This document shows positions 1 to 8,561 of a DNA stretch of 64,000 bases, one piece after another. Every line of letters starts with the position of its first letter. Positions within the stretch are counted from its first letter, which is position 1. This DNA comes from Kitasatospora albolonga (GTDB lineage: Bacteria; Actinomycetota; Actinomycetes; Streptomycetales; Streptomycetaceae), in contig CP020563.1 of the NCBI GenBank assembly GCA_002082585.1, positions 3,590,001 through 3,654,000 on the forward strand, in the 5' to 3' direction. A program made the position numbers and the translations under genes. The notes below the pieces were generated by a model. The model searched no databases. It had not been told where the DNA came from and saw only the letters and a program-made list of their open reading frames with translations.

Positions 1-519
1 CCAGCCGGGTCCGTCCACGAGCCACCCGCCCACGAACGGCCCCACGGCCGCCCCGACCCCGCCGAACCCGGACCAGAGCCCCACGGCCCGCGCCCGGTCG
101 TCCGGATGGAAGCTGGCCTGGATGAGCGCGAGGGACCCCGGCGTGAGCAGCGCCCCGCCGACCCCCTGAAGGGCGCGGGCGGCGATGAGCACCTCCGCGT
201 TCGGGGCGATCCCGCAGAGCAGCGAGGCGGCGGCGAACCACACCACCCCCACCACGAACACCCGCCGCCGCCCGTACCGGTCACCGAGCGCCCCGCCGAG
301 CAGGATCAGCCCGGCGAGGGTCAGCATGTACGCGTTGACGGTCCACTGGAGCGCGGCCAGATCGGTGTCGAGGTCGGCGCCGATGCGGGGCAGGGCGACG
401 TTGATGACGGTCGAGTCGAGCATCGCCATCCCGGACCCGAGCACGGTGGTGAGCACGACCCACCGCCCGACGGGCGAGGCGACCCGGATCTCCCCGGGCA
501 CGGAGGGGGCTGGAGCCAT
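1..519 (-). CDS. MFS transporter, DHA2 (EmrB/QacA-like) family, N-terminal part; continues beyond the window
   Basis: A major facilitator efflux protein of the cytoplasmic membrane; only the first 173 residues lie in the window. I read it from an ATG at 519 after translating the complementary strand. It starts with MAPAPSVPGE, then a first membrane segment ending in the DHA2-type motif MLDSTVINVALP (about residues 33-44). Next come QWTVNAYML and the MFS loop motif GGALGDRYGRRR (about 75-86), followed by the second and third helices. Family members export drugs or other hydrophobic compounds by proton antiport. The substrate cannot be told from this fragment. It is transcribed away from the aminotransferase gene's 3' end, with a roughly 200-bp gap carrying extragenic repeats. 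Confidence 0.85.
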   Translation of the reverse strand, partial: MAPAPSVPGEIRVASPVGRWVVLTTVLGSGMAMLDSTVINVALPRIGADLDTDLAALQWTVNAYMLTLAGLILLGGALGDRYGRRRVFVVGVVWFAAASLLCGIAPNAEVLIAARALQGVGGALLTPGSLALIQASFHPDDRARAVGLWSGFGGVGAAVGPFVGGWLVDGPGW

Positions 520-580
520 GGAGCCAGCCTGCCCCGGCAGGTCCGGCCCCGCACTCCCGTGGCCCCGTCATGGGGGCGGA

Positions 581-674
581 GCCCGCACAATCAAGCCCCT
601 CCGGCGATCGAGGAGAAGCGTGCCCAGGGGCTGGGCCCGCACAAATAAGCCCCTCCGGCGATTGAGGAGCGGGG
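581..674. repeat. Two copies of a Streptomyces extragenic repeat (AAGCCCCTCCGGCGAT-GAGGAG type)
   Basis: Two near-identical units, at 581-620 and 635-674, share GCCCGCACAA followed by AAGCCCCTCCGGCGAT and GAGGAG. They lie in the gap between the MFS and aminotransferase genes. From memory, very similar sequences with CCGGCGATTGAGGA are scattered through intergenic DNA of Streptomyces chromosomes; their role is unknown. Both copies have the same orientation, so this is a short direct repeat rather than a hairpin. Confidence 0.6.
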
Positions 675-717
675 GCCCGGGGGCAGCGCCCCCGAACACC
701 ACCGACCGCCGCACGGC

Positions 718-1893
718 TCACACGGTCCGCACCGCCCCCACCGCCCGGATCAGCGCCTCCACCCCCCGCTCCACCTTCCCCCGGGGGCACCCCACGTTCA
801 GCCGGACGAACCCCGGCGCCCCGTACACCGCACCGCCCATCACCGCCACCTTCTCCCGCTCCACCAGCACCCGCTGCAACGCCTCGTCGTCCACCACCCC
901 CGCCGCCCGCAGGTCGATCCAGGCCAGGTATCCGGCCTGCGGCGGCTCCCAGCCCAGCTCGGGCAGGTCGGCGGAGAGCCTCTCCGCCACGTACGCCAGG
1001 TTCCCCGCCACATACGCCCGCACCGCGTCCAGCCACGCCGCCCCCTCCCGGTACGCCGCGATGTGCGCGGTCAGCGACAGGACCGCCGGGGACGCGAGCC
1101 CCTCCGCGGTCTGCATCCGCCGCAGGTACTCCGCCCGGTCGGCGGGGTCGCCGATGATCCCGTACGAACCGGTCAGCGCGGGAAAGTTGAAGGACTTCGA
1201 CCCGGAGGAGACGACCGCCCAGCGCCCGGCGCCCGCCACCCGCGTCCACGGCACATGGACCTGCCCCTCGTGCACGAAGTCCGCGTGGATCTCGTCGCTG
1301 ACGACCGCCACCCCGTGCCGTTCCGCGCGTTCCGCCATCCGGGCCAGCTCGTCGGCCGTCCAGACCCGCCCGGTCGGGTTGTGCGGCGAGCAGACCACCA
1401 GCACCTTGGCGTCCGCCCGGGACAGCTCCCGCTCCAGCGCCTCCCCGTCCCCCACGGGGACCGCGCGCAGCTCCCGCCCGAGCCCGGTGATCGCCTTGCG
1501 GAAACCGTCGTACGTGGGGGTGTGGACCACGACCCCGTCCCCCGGCTCCGTCCACATCTGGAGGAGCTGGGAGAGCTGGCTGAGGACGGAGGGCCCGTAC
1601 ACGAGCTGCCTGGTGTCGATCCCGGTGCCGTACCGGGTGGCGTACCAGTGGGCGATCGCCGAGAGGAAGTCGTCCTGCTGCCAGGTGGTGTAGCCGAAGA
1701 CGCCGTGCTCCACCCGGGCCCGCAGCGCGGCGAGCACCTCGGGGGCGGTGGTGAAGTCCATGTCGGAGATGGTGAAGGGCAGCAGCCCGTCGACCCCGAA
1801 CCGGTCGGCGACCCCGTCCCACTGGACGCACCAGGTGCCCCGGCGGTCAACAGTGGTGTCGAAGTCGTACGGTCCGTGCTGCTGCTCGGCCAC
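718..1893 (-). CDS. MalY/PatB-type PLP-dependent aminotransferase / C-S lyase
   Basis: A fold-type I PLP enzyme of the aminotransferase class I/II superfamily, cytoplasmic, 391 aa. The N-terminus DFDTTVDRRGTWCVQWD and the segment ISDMDF are characteristic of the MalY/PatB branch, whose members are cystathionine beta-lyases that cleave C-S bonds. PLP contacts visible are SPHNPTGR (Asn about 172), VSDEIHAD (Asp about 200) and the Schiff-base lysine in SSGSKSFN (about Lys233). I chose GTG at 1893 over an upstream ATG at 1977. An AGGAGG ribosome site sits just before the GTG, and the extra N-terminal residues are low-complexity. It is probably transcribed alone. Substrate is inferred only from the branch; a true aminotransferase role is possible. 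Confidence 0.85.
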   Translation of the reverse strand: MAEQQHGPYDFDTTVDRRGTWCVQWDGVADRFGVDGLLPFTISDMDFTTAPEVLAALRARVEHGVFGYTTWQQDDFLSAIAHWYATRYGTGIDTRQLVYGPSVLSQLSQLLQMWTEPGDGVVVHTPTYDGFRKAITGLGRELRAVPVGDGEALERELSRADAKVLVVCSPHNPTGRVWTADELARMAERAERHGVAVVSDEIHADFVHEGQVHVPWTRVAGAGRWAVVSSGSKSFNFPALTGSYGIIGDPADRAEYLRRMQTAEGLASPAVLSLTAHIAAYREGAAWLDAVRAYVAGNLAYVAERLSADLPELGWEPPQAGYLAWIDLRAAGVVDDEALQRVLVEREKVAVMGGAVYGAPGFVRLNVGCPRGKVERGVEALIRAVGAVRTV

Positions 1894-1932
1894 GGGTGGC
1901 CCTCCTTGTTCTCGTTGCTCTCGGCACAGCAA

Positions 1933-1966
1933 CGGGCCCGGCCCCCTGGAGGGAGGACCGGGCCCG
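1933..1966 (-). terminator. Hairpin terminator downstream of the aldolase gene
   Basis: A perfect 9-bp GC stem (CGGGCCCGG at 1933-1941 with CCGGGCCCG at 1958-1966) closes a 16-nt loop, 40 bp after the aldolase stop codon and before the next gene. There is no T-tract, as is common for Streptomyces terminators. Confidence 0.6.
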
Positions 1967-2005
1967 AGGCCGTACATCCGTACTGACTGCTGACCGCCGG
2001 CGTGG

Positions 2006-3037
2006 CTACTTCAGCTTCGTACCCGTGGAGCGCAGGTTCGCGCACGCCTCGGTGACACGCACGGCCATGCCCGCCTCGGCGGCCTTGCCCCAGGTGCGCG
2101 GGTCGTACGTCTTCTTGTTGCCGACCTCGCCGTCGACCTTCAGGACACCGTCGTAGTTGCGGAACATGTGGTCCGCGACCGGGCGGGTGAAGGCGTACTG
2201 GGTGTCGGTGTCGAGGTTCATCTTCACGACGCCGTTGTCCAGCGCGGTGGCGATCTCCTCGGCGGTGGAGCCCGAGCCGCCGTGGAAGACGAAGTCGAAC
2301 GGCTGGCTGCCGGCCGGCTTGCCGTACTTCTCCGAGACGCCCGCCTGGAGGTCCTTCAGGAGCTCGGGGCGGAGCACGACGTTGCCCGGCTTGTAGACGC
2401 CGTGGACGTTGCCGAAGGAGGCGGCCAGCAGGTAGCGGCCCTTCTCGCCCAGGCCGAGCGCCTCGGCGGTACGCAGCGCGTCGTCGACGGTCGTGTACAG
2501 CTCGTCGTTGATCTCGTGCGTGACACCGTCCTCCTCGCCGCCGGTCGGGGTGATCTCGACCTCAAGGATGATCTTCGCGGCGGCGGCCTGCGCCAGCAGC
2601 TCCTGGCCGATGGCCAGGTTGTCGGCGAGGGTCTCGGCCGAGCCATCCCACATGTGGGACTGGAAGAGCGGGTTCAGACCCTTGGCGACGCGCTCGGCGG
2701 AGACGGCGAGCAGCGGACGTACGTAACCGTCCAGCTTGTCCTTGGGGCAGTGGTCCGTGTGCAGCGCGACCGTGACGTCGTACTTGGCGGCGACGATGTG
2801 CGCGAACTCGGCCAGGGCGACCGCGCCCGTCACCATGTCCTTGTTGTACTGGCCGCCCAGGAACTCCGCACCGCCCGTGGAGATCTGGACGATGCCGTCG
2901 CTCTCGGCCTCCGCGAAGCCGCGCAGGGCCGCGTGCAGGGTCTGCGTCGAGGTGACGTTGATGGCCGGGTAGGCGAACTTGCCCGCCTTTGCCCGGTCGA
3001 GCATCTCGGCGTAAGCCTCGGGGGTTGCGATGGGCAT
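2006..3037 (-). CDS. fba: Class II fructose-bisphosphate aldolase
   Basis: Zinc-dependent aldolase of glycolysis and gluconeogenesis that interconverts fructose-1,6-bisphosphate with glyceraldehyde-3-phosphate and dihydroxyacetone phosphate; cytoplasmic, 343 aa, the usual length of the actinobacterial class II-A type. The zinc and catalytic region HTDHCPKDKL is at residues 93-102. SFGNVHGVYKPGN supplies a further metal histidine and the phosphate loop, and FHGGSGS is the phosphate-binding glycine motif. The ATG at 3037 has an AAGGAG ribosome site about 8 nt upstream. It is followed by a hairpin and preceded by a gap containing a parS site, so it is probably monocistronic. This is a core gene, and fba beside pyrE is a conserved Streptomyces arrangement. 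Confidence 0.97.
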   Translation of the reverse strand: MPIATPEAYAEMLDRAKAGKFAYPAINVTSTQTLHAALRGFAEAESDGIVQISTGGAEFLGGQYNKDMVTGAVALAEFAHIVAAKYDVTVALHTDHCPKDKLDGYVRPLLAVSAERVAKGLNPLFQSHMWDGSAETLADNLAIGQELLAQAAAAKIILEVEITPTGGEEDGVTHEINDELYTTVDDALRTAEALGLGEKGRYLLAASFGNVHGVYKPGNVVLRPELLKDLQAGVSEKYGKPAGSQPFDFVFHGGSGSTAEEIATALDNGVVKMNLDTDTQYAFTRPVADHMFRNYDGVLKVDGEVGNKKTYDPRTWGKAAEAGMAVRVTEACANLRSTGTKLK

Positions 3038-3153
3038 CTGACCGCTCCTTGGAATGTGCGGATGTGCAGGCTGTGGAGTCCCTGACCTGGGGGCGACGTC
3101 ATCGTCGCCCCCATCTTCCCAGACTCTTCATCCGGCTCCACCCGGCGGACCCT

Positions 3154-3167
3154 GTTTCACGTGAAAC
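3154..3167. promoter_or_regulatory. parS centromere-like site for ParB
   Basis: The exact 14-bp palindrome GTTTCACGTGAAAC, flanked by T and A as in the bacterial parS consensus, lies between fba and pyrE. Streptomyces chromosomes carry a cluster of such sites around oriC, where ParB loads to form the segregation complex. The palindrome sits inside a larger imperfect dyad (GGCGGAC to the left, GTCCGCC to the right). That dyad could also act as a terminator for pyrE, which ends just beyond it. Confidence 0.9.
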
Positions 3168-3189
3168 AGTCCGCCCTGCCCGATATGGC

Positions 3190-3729
3190 TCAGGCGAGAC
3201 CGAGATCGGCCACGGAGTAGACCTGGATGTACGGCAGACCGGCCTCGGCGATGGCCGGGGCGGCACCCCGCTCCACGATCACGGCGACGGCGACGACCTC
3301 GCCGCCCGCCTCCCGTACGGCCTCGACGGCGGTCAGCGGCGAACCGCCCGTGGTGGAGGTGTCCTCGACCACCAGGCAGCGGCGGCCCTTCACATCGGTG
3401 CCCTCGATCCGGCGCTGCATCCCGTGCGCCTTCTGCGCCTTGCGGACGACGAACGCGTCCAGGCTCTCACCGCGCGCGGCGGAGGCGTGCAGCATCGAGG
3501 TGGCGACCGGGTCGGCGCCGAGCGTCAGCCCGCCGACGCAGTCGTACTCCAGCTCGGCGGTGGCGTCCAGCATGGCCTGGCCGACCAGCGGCGCGGCCTT
3601 GCCGTCCAGGGTGATCCGGCGCAGGTCGATGTACCAGTCGGCTTCCAGACCCGAGGAGAGGGTCACCTTGCCGTGCACCACGGCCTTGTCCTTGATCTGC
3701 TGGAGCAGGTCAGCGCGTACGTCAGTCAT
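3190..3729 (-). CDS. pyrE: Orotate phosphoribosyltransferase
   Basis: Transfers ribose-5-phosphate from PRPP to orotate to make OMP in de novo pyrimidine synthesis; cytoplasmic, 179 aa. The PRPP loop VVEDTSTTGG is at residues 120-129. DWYIDLRRITLDG near residue 33 and the catalytic-loop segment VVRKAQKAHG near 95-104 fit OPRTase. I chose the ATG at 3729 (MTDVRADLL), where the family's N-terminus begins, rather than 39 bp upstream. It is followed by the intergenic parS dyad and preceded by a 72-bp gap to the epimerase-like gene, so it may be cotranscribed with the upstream genes. Confidence 0.95.
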   Translation of the reverse strand: MTDVRADLLQQIKDKAVVHGKVTLSSGLEADWYIDLRRITLDGKAAPLVGQAMLDATAELEYDCVGGLTLGADPVATSMLHASAARGESLDAFVVRKAQKAHGMQRRIEGTDVKGRRCLVVEDTSTTGGSPLTAVEAVREAGGEVVAVAVIVERGAAPAIAEAGLPYIQVYSVADLGLA

Positions 3730-3801
3730 GTCCACGAGGGTAAGCGCAGGCCGGAACCCCCGGAGCACGCCCCGCCTCAGAGCCGCGTCGCATGCCCCGC
3801 C

Positions 3802-4599
3802 TCAGAGCCGCGTCCAGCTCCAGGTCGTGGTGATCTCCAGCGGGTCGATCGGGGTGACCAGCCGGGGCGCGGTGTTCAGCCCGTTCGGCGGCCCGGACTG
3901 CGGCTCGACGCAGATCGCCTCGTCCTGCTCGTCGTAGATCACGACCCACTCATCGCGGCTCCTGACCGTCAGCTCCAGCTGCTCCGGCCAGGTGAGCTTC
4001 ACGTCAACACCGTCGGGCATCCCGAAGCAGTCGTCCCACGGTCCGGGTACGGGGTCGATGCGCCGCCCGGTCGGCAGGTGGTCGTCCCCCCGCTCCTCCT
4101 GCCAGGCGGCGTCGAAGGAGAGCTCGGCGGGCCGACCGCCTTCGAGGCTGCGGTGGAACCAGGGGTGCCAGCCCGCCTGGGCCGGGAAGGAGTCGCCGTA
4201 CGTCTCCACGGCGAGGCCGAGCGTCAGCCCGTCCTCGGTCAGCTCGAAGGTCTGGGTCACCCGGCCCTCGTACGGCCAGGGCTCGGCGAGGTCGTAGTAG
4301 AAGGCCGCCTGCGCCTTGTCCACGTGGGCGGTCCGCCACGAGGTGTCCCGGCCGGTGCCGTGGATCGCGTGCGGCGGGGAGTTCAGGGGAAGTCGGTGGG
4401 AGGCGTCGCCGTTGCGGAACTCCCCGTACCCGGTCCGTCCGCACCAGGGCACCATCGGGAAGCAGCCGTACCGCTCACCCTGGCGCAGCAGCTCGGTGGA
4501 GCCGATCCGCAGACTGCCGATCCGGCAGCCGTGGGCGGGGTCGACGGTCAACTCGGCGTCTCCGGCACTCAGCCTGACGTTCTCTTCGCTACTGCTCAC
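3802..4599 (-). CDS. Aldose 1-epimerase (galactose mutarotase)-like protein
   Basis: A beta-sandwich sugar epimerase of the mutarotase superfamily, 265 aa, cytoplasmic. Supporting segments are FPMVPWCGR near residue 48, NSPPHAIHGTGRD near 75-87 with the conserved histidines, a central AGWHPWFHRSL (about 142-152), and a late ICVEPQSGPPNG with the usual catalytic glutamate. Start is a GTG at 4599. Family members catalyse anomer interconversion of aldoses or hexose-6-phosphates; the precise sugar is not evident. It lies 34 bp downstream of the SRPBCC gene on the same strand, consistent with a shared transcript. Confidence 0.85.
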   Translation of the reverse strand: MSSSEENVRLSAGDAELTVDPAHGCRIGSLRIGSTELLRQGERYGCFPMVPWCGRTGYGEFRNGDASHRLPLNSPPHAIHGTGRDTSWRTAHVDKAQAAFYYDLAEPWPYEGRVTQTFELTEDGLTLGLAVETYGDSFPAQAGWHPWFHRSLEGGRPAELSFDAAWQEERGDDHLPTGRRIDPVPGPWDDCFGMPDGVDVKLTWPEQLELTVRSRDEWVVIYDEQDEAICVEPQSGPPNGLNTAPRLVTPIDPLEITTTWSWTRL

Positions 4600-4633
4600 C
4601 CGACGACCCTACTGGCGGTCCTCTGGCTGTGCC

Positions 4634-5596
4634 TCACTTCCGGCGGCGCAGCGCCCGGCTGATCACCACGGCGGAGGCGAGCGCGAGGGCGGCGGCCGGG
4701 GCGACCCAGCGCAGGGTGCTGCCCGCACCGCCCGCGTCCGGCGAGGGCACGGGGGCGTACCGGCCGCGCGGGGGCGCGTGGTCGACCTCCTCCGCGCTGC
4801 GCCCGATCATGGTCCGGCGGGCGTGCGCGGCCTCGGCGGGCGGTTCGTCGGGGACGGTGAACTCCACTCCGGCGACGGGGTCGAGCGCGGGCGGGGGGAC
4901 GGGCGAGTCGAAGACGGACCCGGGGGCGGGGTCGGAGCCAGGATCGCCAGGGCCGGAATCGGAGCCGGGGCCGGATGCGTCGGCTGCCGCCTCCACGTCC
5001 CCTTCGAGCCCCTCGCCTTCGAGCCCCTCGTCTTCGAGCCCTTCGTCGGTGACGTCAGGGGCATCGGTCACATCAGCCGCGTCACCGGCGTGGGCATCGG
5101 TATCGGCACCGGCGGCACCGACAGCCTCCTCAGCCCTCTCAGCGCCCTCAGCCCCTTCGTGCGTCGCCAGCGTCTCCGTCACCAGCTGCTGGGTGAAGCG
5201 GTCCAGGAGCCGGTGGGCCGCCGCGAGCGCGGCGCCCTCCTCCAGCTCGACCAGCCGGCCGTCCCCGCTCGCCGTACCGCTGTACGTGAGGGTGGTCCCG
5301 CCGTCCGTCTCCGTGAGGGCGATGGTCAGGGCCAGCTTCACCGCACCGGTCCCCCGGGCCTCCACGCCCTCCCCCGTCACCGAGAAGCGCCCGTCCTCCG
5401 GGCCGGAGAGCTTCAGCTCGCCCCGGTACGTGATGGTGTGGCCGCCCGCCCGGAACTTCCACCGGCCCGCCAGGGGCGACGCCGACGCGTCGGCGTCCTG
5501 CTGGAGGCCCGGTACGCAGCGGGCGACACGGAGGGGGTCGCCCAGCGTGCTCCGCAGGGCCGGGACCGGGACCGGAACGAACACCTGATGCTCCAT
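4634..5596 (-). CDS. CoxG-like SRPBCC protein with acidic repeat linker and C-terminal membrane anchor
   Basis: 320 aa. Residues 1-150 look like a CoxG/SRPBCC lipid-binding fold: MEHQVFVPVP start, DPLRVARCVPGLQ, GRWKF, and a long beta-rich stretch ending in a helix LLDRFTQQLV. Then comes a disordered acidic linker (about 155-270) with short DEGLE/GEGLE repeats and many G, S, P, D. The protein ends in one membrane helix (about LRWVAPAAALALASAVVISR) followed by RALRRRK. I infer a tail-anchored protein with its ligand-binding domain in the cytoplasm. CoxG relatives are linked to carbon-monoxide dehydrogenase membrane attachment, but no cox genes are nearby, so the role here is unknown. The N-terminal ATG at 5596 fits the domain start. 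Confidence 0.8.
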   Translation of the reverse strand: MEHQVFVPVPVPALRSTLGDPLRVARCVPGLQQDADASASPLAGRWKFRAGGHTITYRGELKLSGPEDGRFSVTGEGVEARGTGAVKLALTIALTETDGGTTLTYSGTASGDGRLVELEEGAALAAAHRLLDRFTQQLVTETLATHEGAEGAERAEEAVGAAGADTDAHAGDAADVTDAPDVTDEGLEDEGLEGEGLEGDVEAAADASGPGSDSGPGDPGSDPAPGSVFDSPVPPPALDPVAGVEFTVPDEPPAEAAHARRTMIGRSAEEVDHAPPRGRYAPVPSPDAGGAGSTLRWVAPAAALALASAVVISRALRRRK

Positions 5597-5667
5597 GGCA
5601 ACCGAGCCTAATCGGCCACGGCCCGCACGTCAGCGCTTCCCCACGCCCATCCCACCCCCAGGGCCCC

Positions 5668-7269
5668 CTACGCCTCCTCCCAGTACCGGGGATGGATCAG
5701 CGTGGACGGCGCCTGCCCCGGGAGCCGCAGCCCGTCCGCCGCCCGGGCCCCCTCCCGTAGCTCCGACTCCCCCAGCGAGCGCAGTGCGGGCGCCCCGGCG
5801 CCGAGCCCCGGTTCCGCCACCTTCCGGGCCCCCGCCAGCAGGAAGCCCCACTCCTCCGGGGCCCGGCCCCCGGAGGAGCCGAGCCGGTCGGGGCTCGCGG
5901 TGAAGCCGGAGGGGTGGCCGGGGACGAGGTAGGGGCGGGTGCGCAGGCCCCCGGCCCGTACCGAGGCGTCCACCGTCCAGAAGGTGTGCGGGCGGACCAC
6001 CGGCGGGCCCGCGTGCACCACGAGGCGGCCGCCCGGCGCCAGGGCCTCGGCGATCAGCCCGTAGAACTCGGCGGAGTACAGCTTCGTGCTGGCCGTGATC
6101 CCCGGGGCGGGCAGGTCGGAGATGACCACGTCGTAGCGGTGGCGGTCGGTCCGCAGCCAGGTGAACGCGTCCGCGCCGACGGCCGTGAGGCGCGGATCGC
6201 GGTAGGCGTTGCCGTTGAGCTCGGAGAGCGCGGGGTCGGTACGGGCCAGCCGGGTGACGGCGGGGTCGATCTCGACGACGGTGACCGAGCGGACGTCCCG
6301 GTAGCGGAGGACCTCGCGGGCGGCGAGCCCGTCGCCGCCGCCCAGGACGAGGACCCGGGCGCGGGGGCCGTTCATCGCGGGGTGGACGAGCGCCTCGTGG
6401 TAGCGGTGCTCGTCGCGGGCGCTGACCCGCAGCCGGCCGTCCAGGTAGAGGCCGAGCGAATCGCGGTCGGTGCCGGTCACGACGACCTCCTGCACCCCGG
6501 TCTGCACGGCGACCCGCACATGGTCCCCGTAGACCGCCCGGCGCGCCGCCCGCTCGAAGTCGTCCACCAGGAACGTGGCGGTGGCCAGGACCGCGATCAC
6601 CGAGACGTTGACCAGCAGGAGGAGCCGCCGGGAACGGGGGGTGAGGTCGCGCCGGAACATCCACAGGACCAGCGCCCCGCCGGCGGCCGCGTTGACCGCT
6701 CCGGTGACGAGCGCGCCGGTCAGCTGCCCGAGCATCGGCAGCAGGAGGAAGGGAAAGGCCAGCCCGCCGACGAGCGCGCCCACGTAGTCGGCGGCGAAGA
6801 GGTCGGCGACCGCCTCGCCCGCGTCCTGCCGGTCGACGCTCTGGATCAGTGTCATCAGCAGCGGTATCTCCGCGCCGATGAGTACGCCGATGGCCAGCGA
6901 GAAGCCGACCAGGGCGTGCCGTGACTCGCCGAGCCAGGCGAACGACGCGTACAGCACGAGCGCCGAGGAGCCGCCGATCAGCGCGAGGGCCGCCTCGATC
7001 AGTCCGAAGCCGACGGCGGCGTGGCAGCGCAAACGTTTCGCGAGGAGGGAGCCGATGCCCATCGCGAAAACCATCACGGAGAGGACGACGGATGCCTGGG
7101 TGACCGAGTCGCCGATCAAGTAGGAGGCGAGCGCGACCAGTTCCAGCTCGTACACCAGACCGCAGGCCGCGCAGACGAAGACGGCGGCCAGCACGAGGAA
7201 CCGGCCGGTCCTCGGCCGTACGGGAAGCCGCGCCGCGCCCCCTCGCAGCGAGACCTGGTGGTCGATCAT
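5668..7269 (-). CDS. Membrane-bound spermidine-synthase-like (polyamine aminopropyltransferase) protein
   Basis: 533 aa in two parts. Residues about 20-235 form roughly seven hydrophobic helices, including [20 protein letters not shown] typical of membrane-associated spermidine synthases. Residues about 250-520 form a Rossmann methyltransferase-like domain with [10 protein letters not shown], the nucleotide-binding [26 protein letters not shown], and VISDLPAP. Family enzymes transfer an aminopropyl group from decarboxylated SAM to putrescine, but many such fusions in actinobacteria are uncharacterised and may use other acceptors. ATG start at 7269. It is separated from the upstream DUF2617 gene by a strong terminator hairpin, so it probably has its own promoter. 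Confidence 0.85.
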   Translation of the reverse strand: MIDHQVSLRGGAARLPVRPRTGRFLVLAAVFVCAACGLVYELELVALASYLIGDSVTQASVVLSVMVFAMGIGSLLAKRLRCHAAVGFGLIEAALALIGGSSALVLYASFAWLGESRHALVGFSLAIGVLIGAEIPLLMTLIQSVDRQDAGEAVADLFAADYVGALVGGLAFPFLLLPMLGQLTGALVTGAVNAAAGGALVLWMFRRDLTPRSRRLLLLVNVSVIAVLATATFLVDDFERAARRAVYGDHVRVAVQTGVQEVVVTGTDRDSLGLYLDGRLRVSARDEHRYHEALVHPAMNGPRARVLVLGGGDGLAAREVLRYRDVRSVTVVEIDPAVTRLARTDPALSELNGNAYRDPRLTAVGADAFTWLRTDRHRYDVVISDLPAPGITASTKLYSAEFYGLIAEALAPGGRLVVHAGPPVVRPHTFWTVDASVRAGGLRTRPYLVPGHPSGFTASPDRLGSSGGRAPEEWGFLLAGARKVAEPGLGAGAPALRSLGESELREGARAADGLRLPGQAPSTLIHPRYWEEA

Positions 7270-7326
7270 GCTGCGAACGCTACGTCACTGCCCGGTCGCT
7301 TCTTGTCACCCACAAGGGTGCAAGTG

Positions 7327-7361
7327 GAGCGGCCGGGAGGCGCCCGGCCTCCCGGCCGCTC
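7327..7361 (-). terminator. Strong hairpin terminator
   Basis: A perfect 15-bp stem (7327-7341 with 7347-7361, core GGCCGGGAGGC) with a 5-nt loop lies 22 bp after the DUF2617 stop and before the spermidine-synthase-like gene. Confidence 0.8.
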
Positions 7362-7383
7362 CCCACACGGCACAGACGCGGAA

Positions 7384-7905
7384 TCAGGCCGCGGGCGCCG
7401 GAATCCGCACCCCCACCCGGGTCCGGGTCACCACCAACTGCCCTTCCTGCGGGTACGCGTGCCAGGTGCGCCACCGCACCTGGCCCTCGATGCGCTGGGC
7501 GAGCATCGCGGTGAAGGCGTACGGGCTGCCGGGGAAGGTGCCCGCAAGTCCGTGCGGGTGATCGCTCACGAGTGCGAGCAACTCCTGCGCCCGTCCCGCG
7601 AACTGGCCCTGCGTCAGGGTCTCGACGCGGGCCGCGAATTCGTACTCCCAGTCCCCGAGACGCTTCGCGACGCCAAGGGGGAGCGGGGTGCTGCTGCCCG
7701 GCATACAGGCAACGGTCTCGGAGCAGACCCCGCGTTCCTCCTGGAGGAGGACCTGGTGGGAGGCGCCGAGCAGCCTCAACTGGAGTTCGGCGCCGCCGAG
7801 CTGGAGGTCGAGGACCGCGAGGGCGGGAAGCGGCTCCCGGCCCAGGGTCCAGGCCAGGTCGGCGGCGCGGGTATCGGAATAGGCCGTCTGGAGGGTGGTG
7901 AGCAT
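7384..7905 (-). CDS. DUF2617 family protein
   Basis: 173 aa, no signal peptide or membrane segment. It starts MLTTLQTAYSDTRAADLAW and contains LAVLDLQLGGAELQLRLLGASHQVLL and a C-terminal WRTWHAYPQEGQLVVTRTRV. The pattern matches the actinobacterial DUF2617 family, which often lies beside spermidine-synthase-like genes; biochemical function is unknown. I chose ATG 7905 over the ATG 21 bp upstream because the homology-like region begins there. A terminator follows it, so it is its own unit despite the same-strand neighbour. Confidence 0.75.
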   Translation of the reverse strand: MLTTLQTAYSDTRAADLAWTLGREPLPALAVLDLQLGGAELQLRLLGASHQVLLQEERGVCSETVACMPGSSTPLPLGVAKRLGDWEYEFAARVETLTQGQFAGRAQELLALVSDHPHGLAGTFPGSPYAFTAMLAQRIEGQVRWRTWHAYPQEGQLVVTRTRVGVRIPAPAA

Positions 7906-8150
7906 GGGTCGGCTCCGCAAACACACATGGACACATGGACAGCGGGCACCCCCGGAGCGTGCGCGTGGGAGGAGGGGAGCGCCCGATCTGGTCCAACTGG
8001 GGTCCGAGGGCTGAATGTTCTCTTCAACGAGGGAATCACGAAGTACGCCGCACTCGCAGCGTTTTTACCCAACTTGAAGGGGTTTCCATCCCCTGGGGGG
8101 CAGCCCAGTTCAACTGTTCAACCATCCTCGACTGGCGTGGCTCAACGACA

Positions 8151-8184
8151 GGGCACCCGGAGGGAGTTCACCCTCCGGGCGCCC
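8151..8184 (-). terminator. Hairpin terminator in the 7906-8207 gap
   Basis: A 14-bp stem with one mismatch (GGGCACCCGGAGGG paired with CCCTCCGGGCGCCC) lies 24 bp downstream of the small membrane protein gene's stop. The rest of the 302-bp gap shows no coding signal. It must hold the DUF2617 promoter, but I cannot pick it with confidence. Confidence 0.65.
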
Positions 8185-8207
8185 GGCGACCATGGAACGG
8201 CCCCCTC

Positions 8208-8426
8208 TCAGCTGCTCCCCCCACAGCCGCCACCGCCACCACCGCACGACGAGTCACCGGAGCTGCAGGACGCGCCGCCGCCCCCGTCGCCCGAGCCCCA
8301 CGCGGAGGACCGGCGCTTGGCGCCCGCCCTGGACGGACCGCTCTTGACGCTGCTCACCCGCGCCAGGAAGACCACCAGAGCCACCAGGACCCCCACAGAG
8401 AACAGCACCGTGATGAAGACGCCCAT
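8208..8426 (-). CDS. Small single-span membrane protein with Ser/Gly/Cys-rich tail
   Basis: 72 aa. One strong hydrophobic helix runs from about residue 3 to 22 (GVFITVLFSVGVLVALVVFL). It is followed by a basic stretch (ARVSSVKSG to AKRRSS) and a tail of Gly, Ser and three Cys ending in CGGGGGGCGGSS. The ATG at 8426 has a GGTGAGG-like ribosome site, and a terminator follows the gene. By the positive-inside rule the basic stretch, and hence the C-terminal tail, is predicted on the cytoplasmic side. No function is assignable. Similar short proteins with such tails occur in Streptomyces, but I cannot name a family. It is divergent from the adjacent aminotransferase gene. Confidence 0.7.
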   Translation of the reverse strand: MGVFITVLFSVGVLVALVVFLARVSSVKSGPSRAGAKRRSSAWGSGDGGGGASCSSGDSSCGGGGGGCGGSS

Positions 8427-8561
8427 GCCCCTCACCCACCTTTCTTCCCCCGAAGCGCGGTTCCCCCGCCGCTTCCCGTTCGGCTTCCTCCGTGTCAGGG
8501 AGATCCCCTCACGCCGCACGGGCCAAAGCAGACTTGAGCAACTCCAGAGCTTGGGCGCAGG

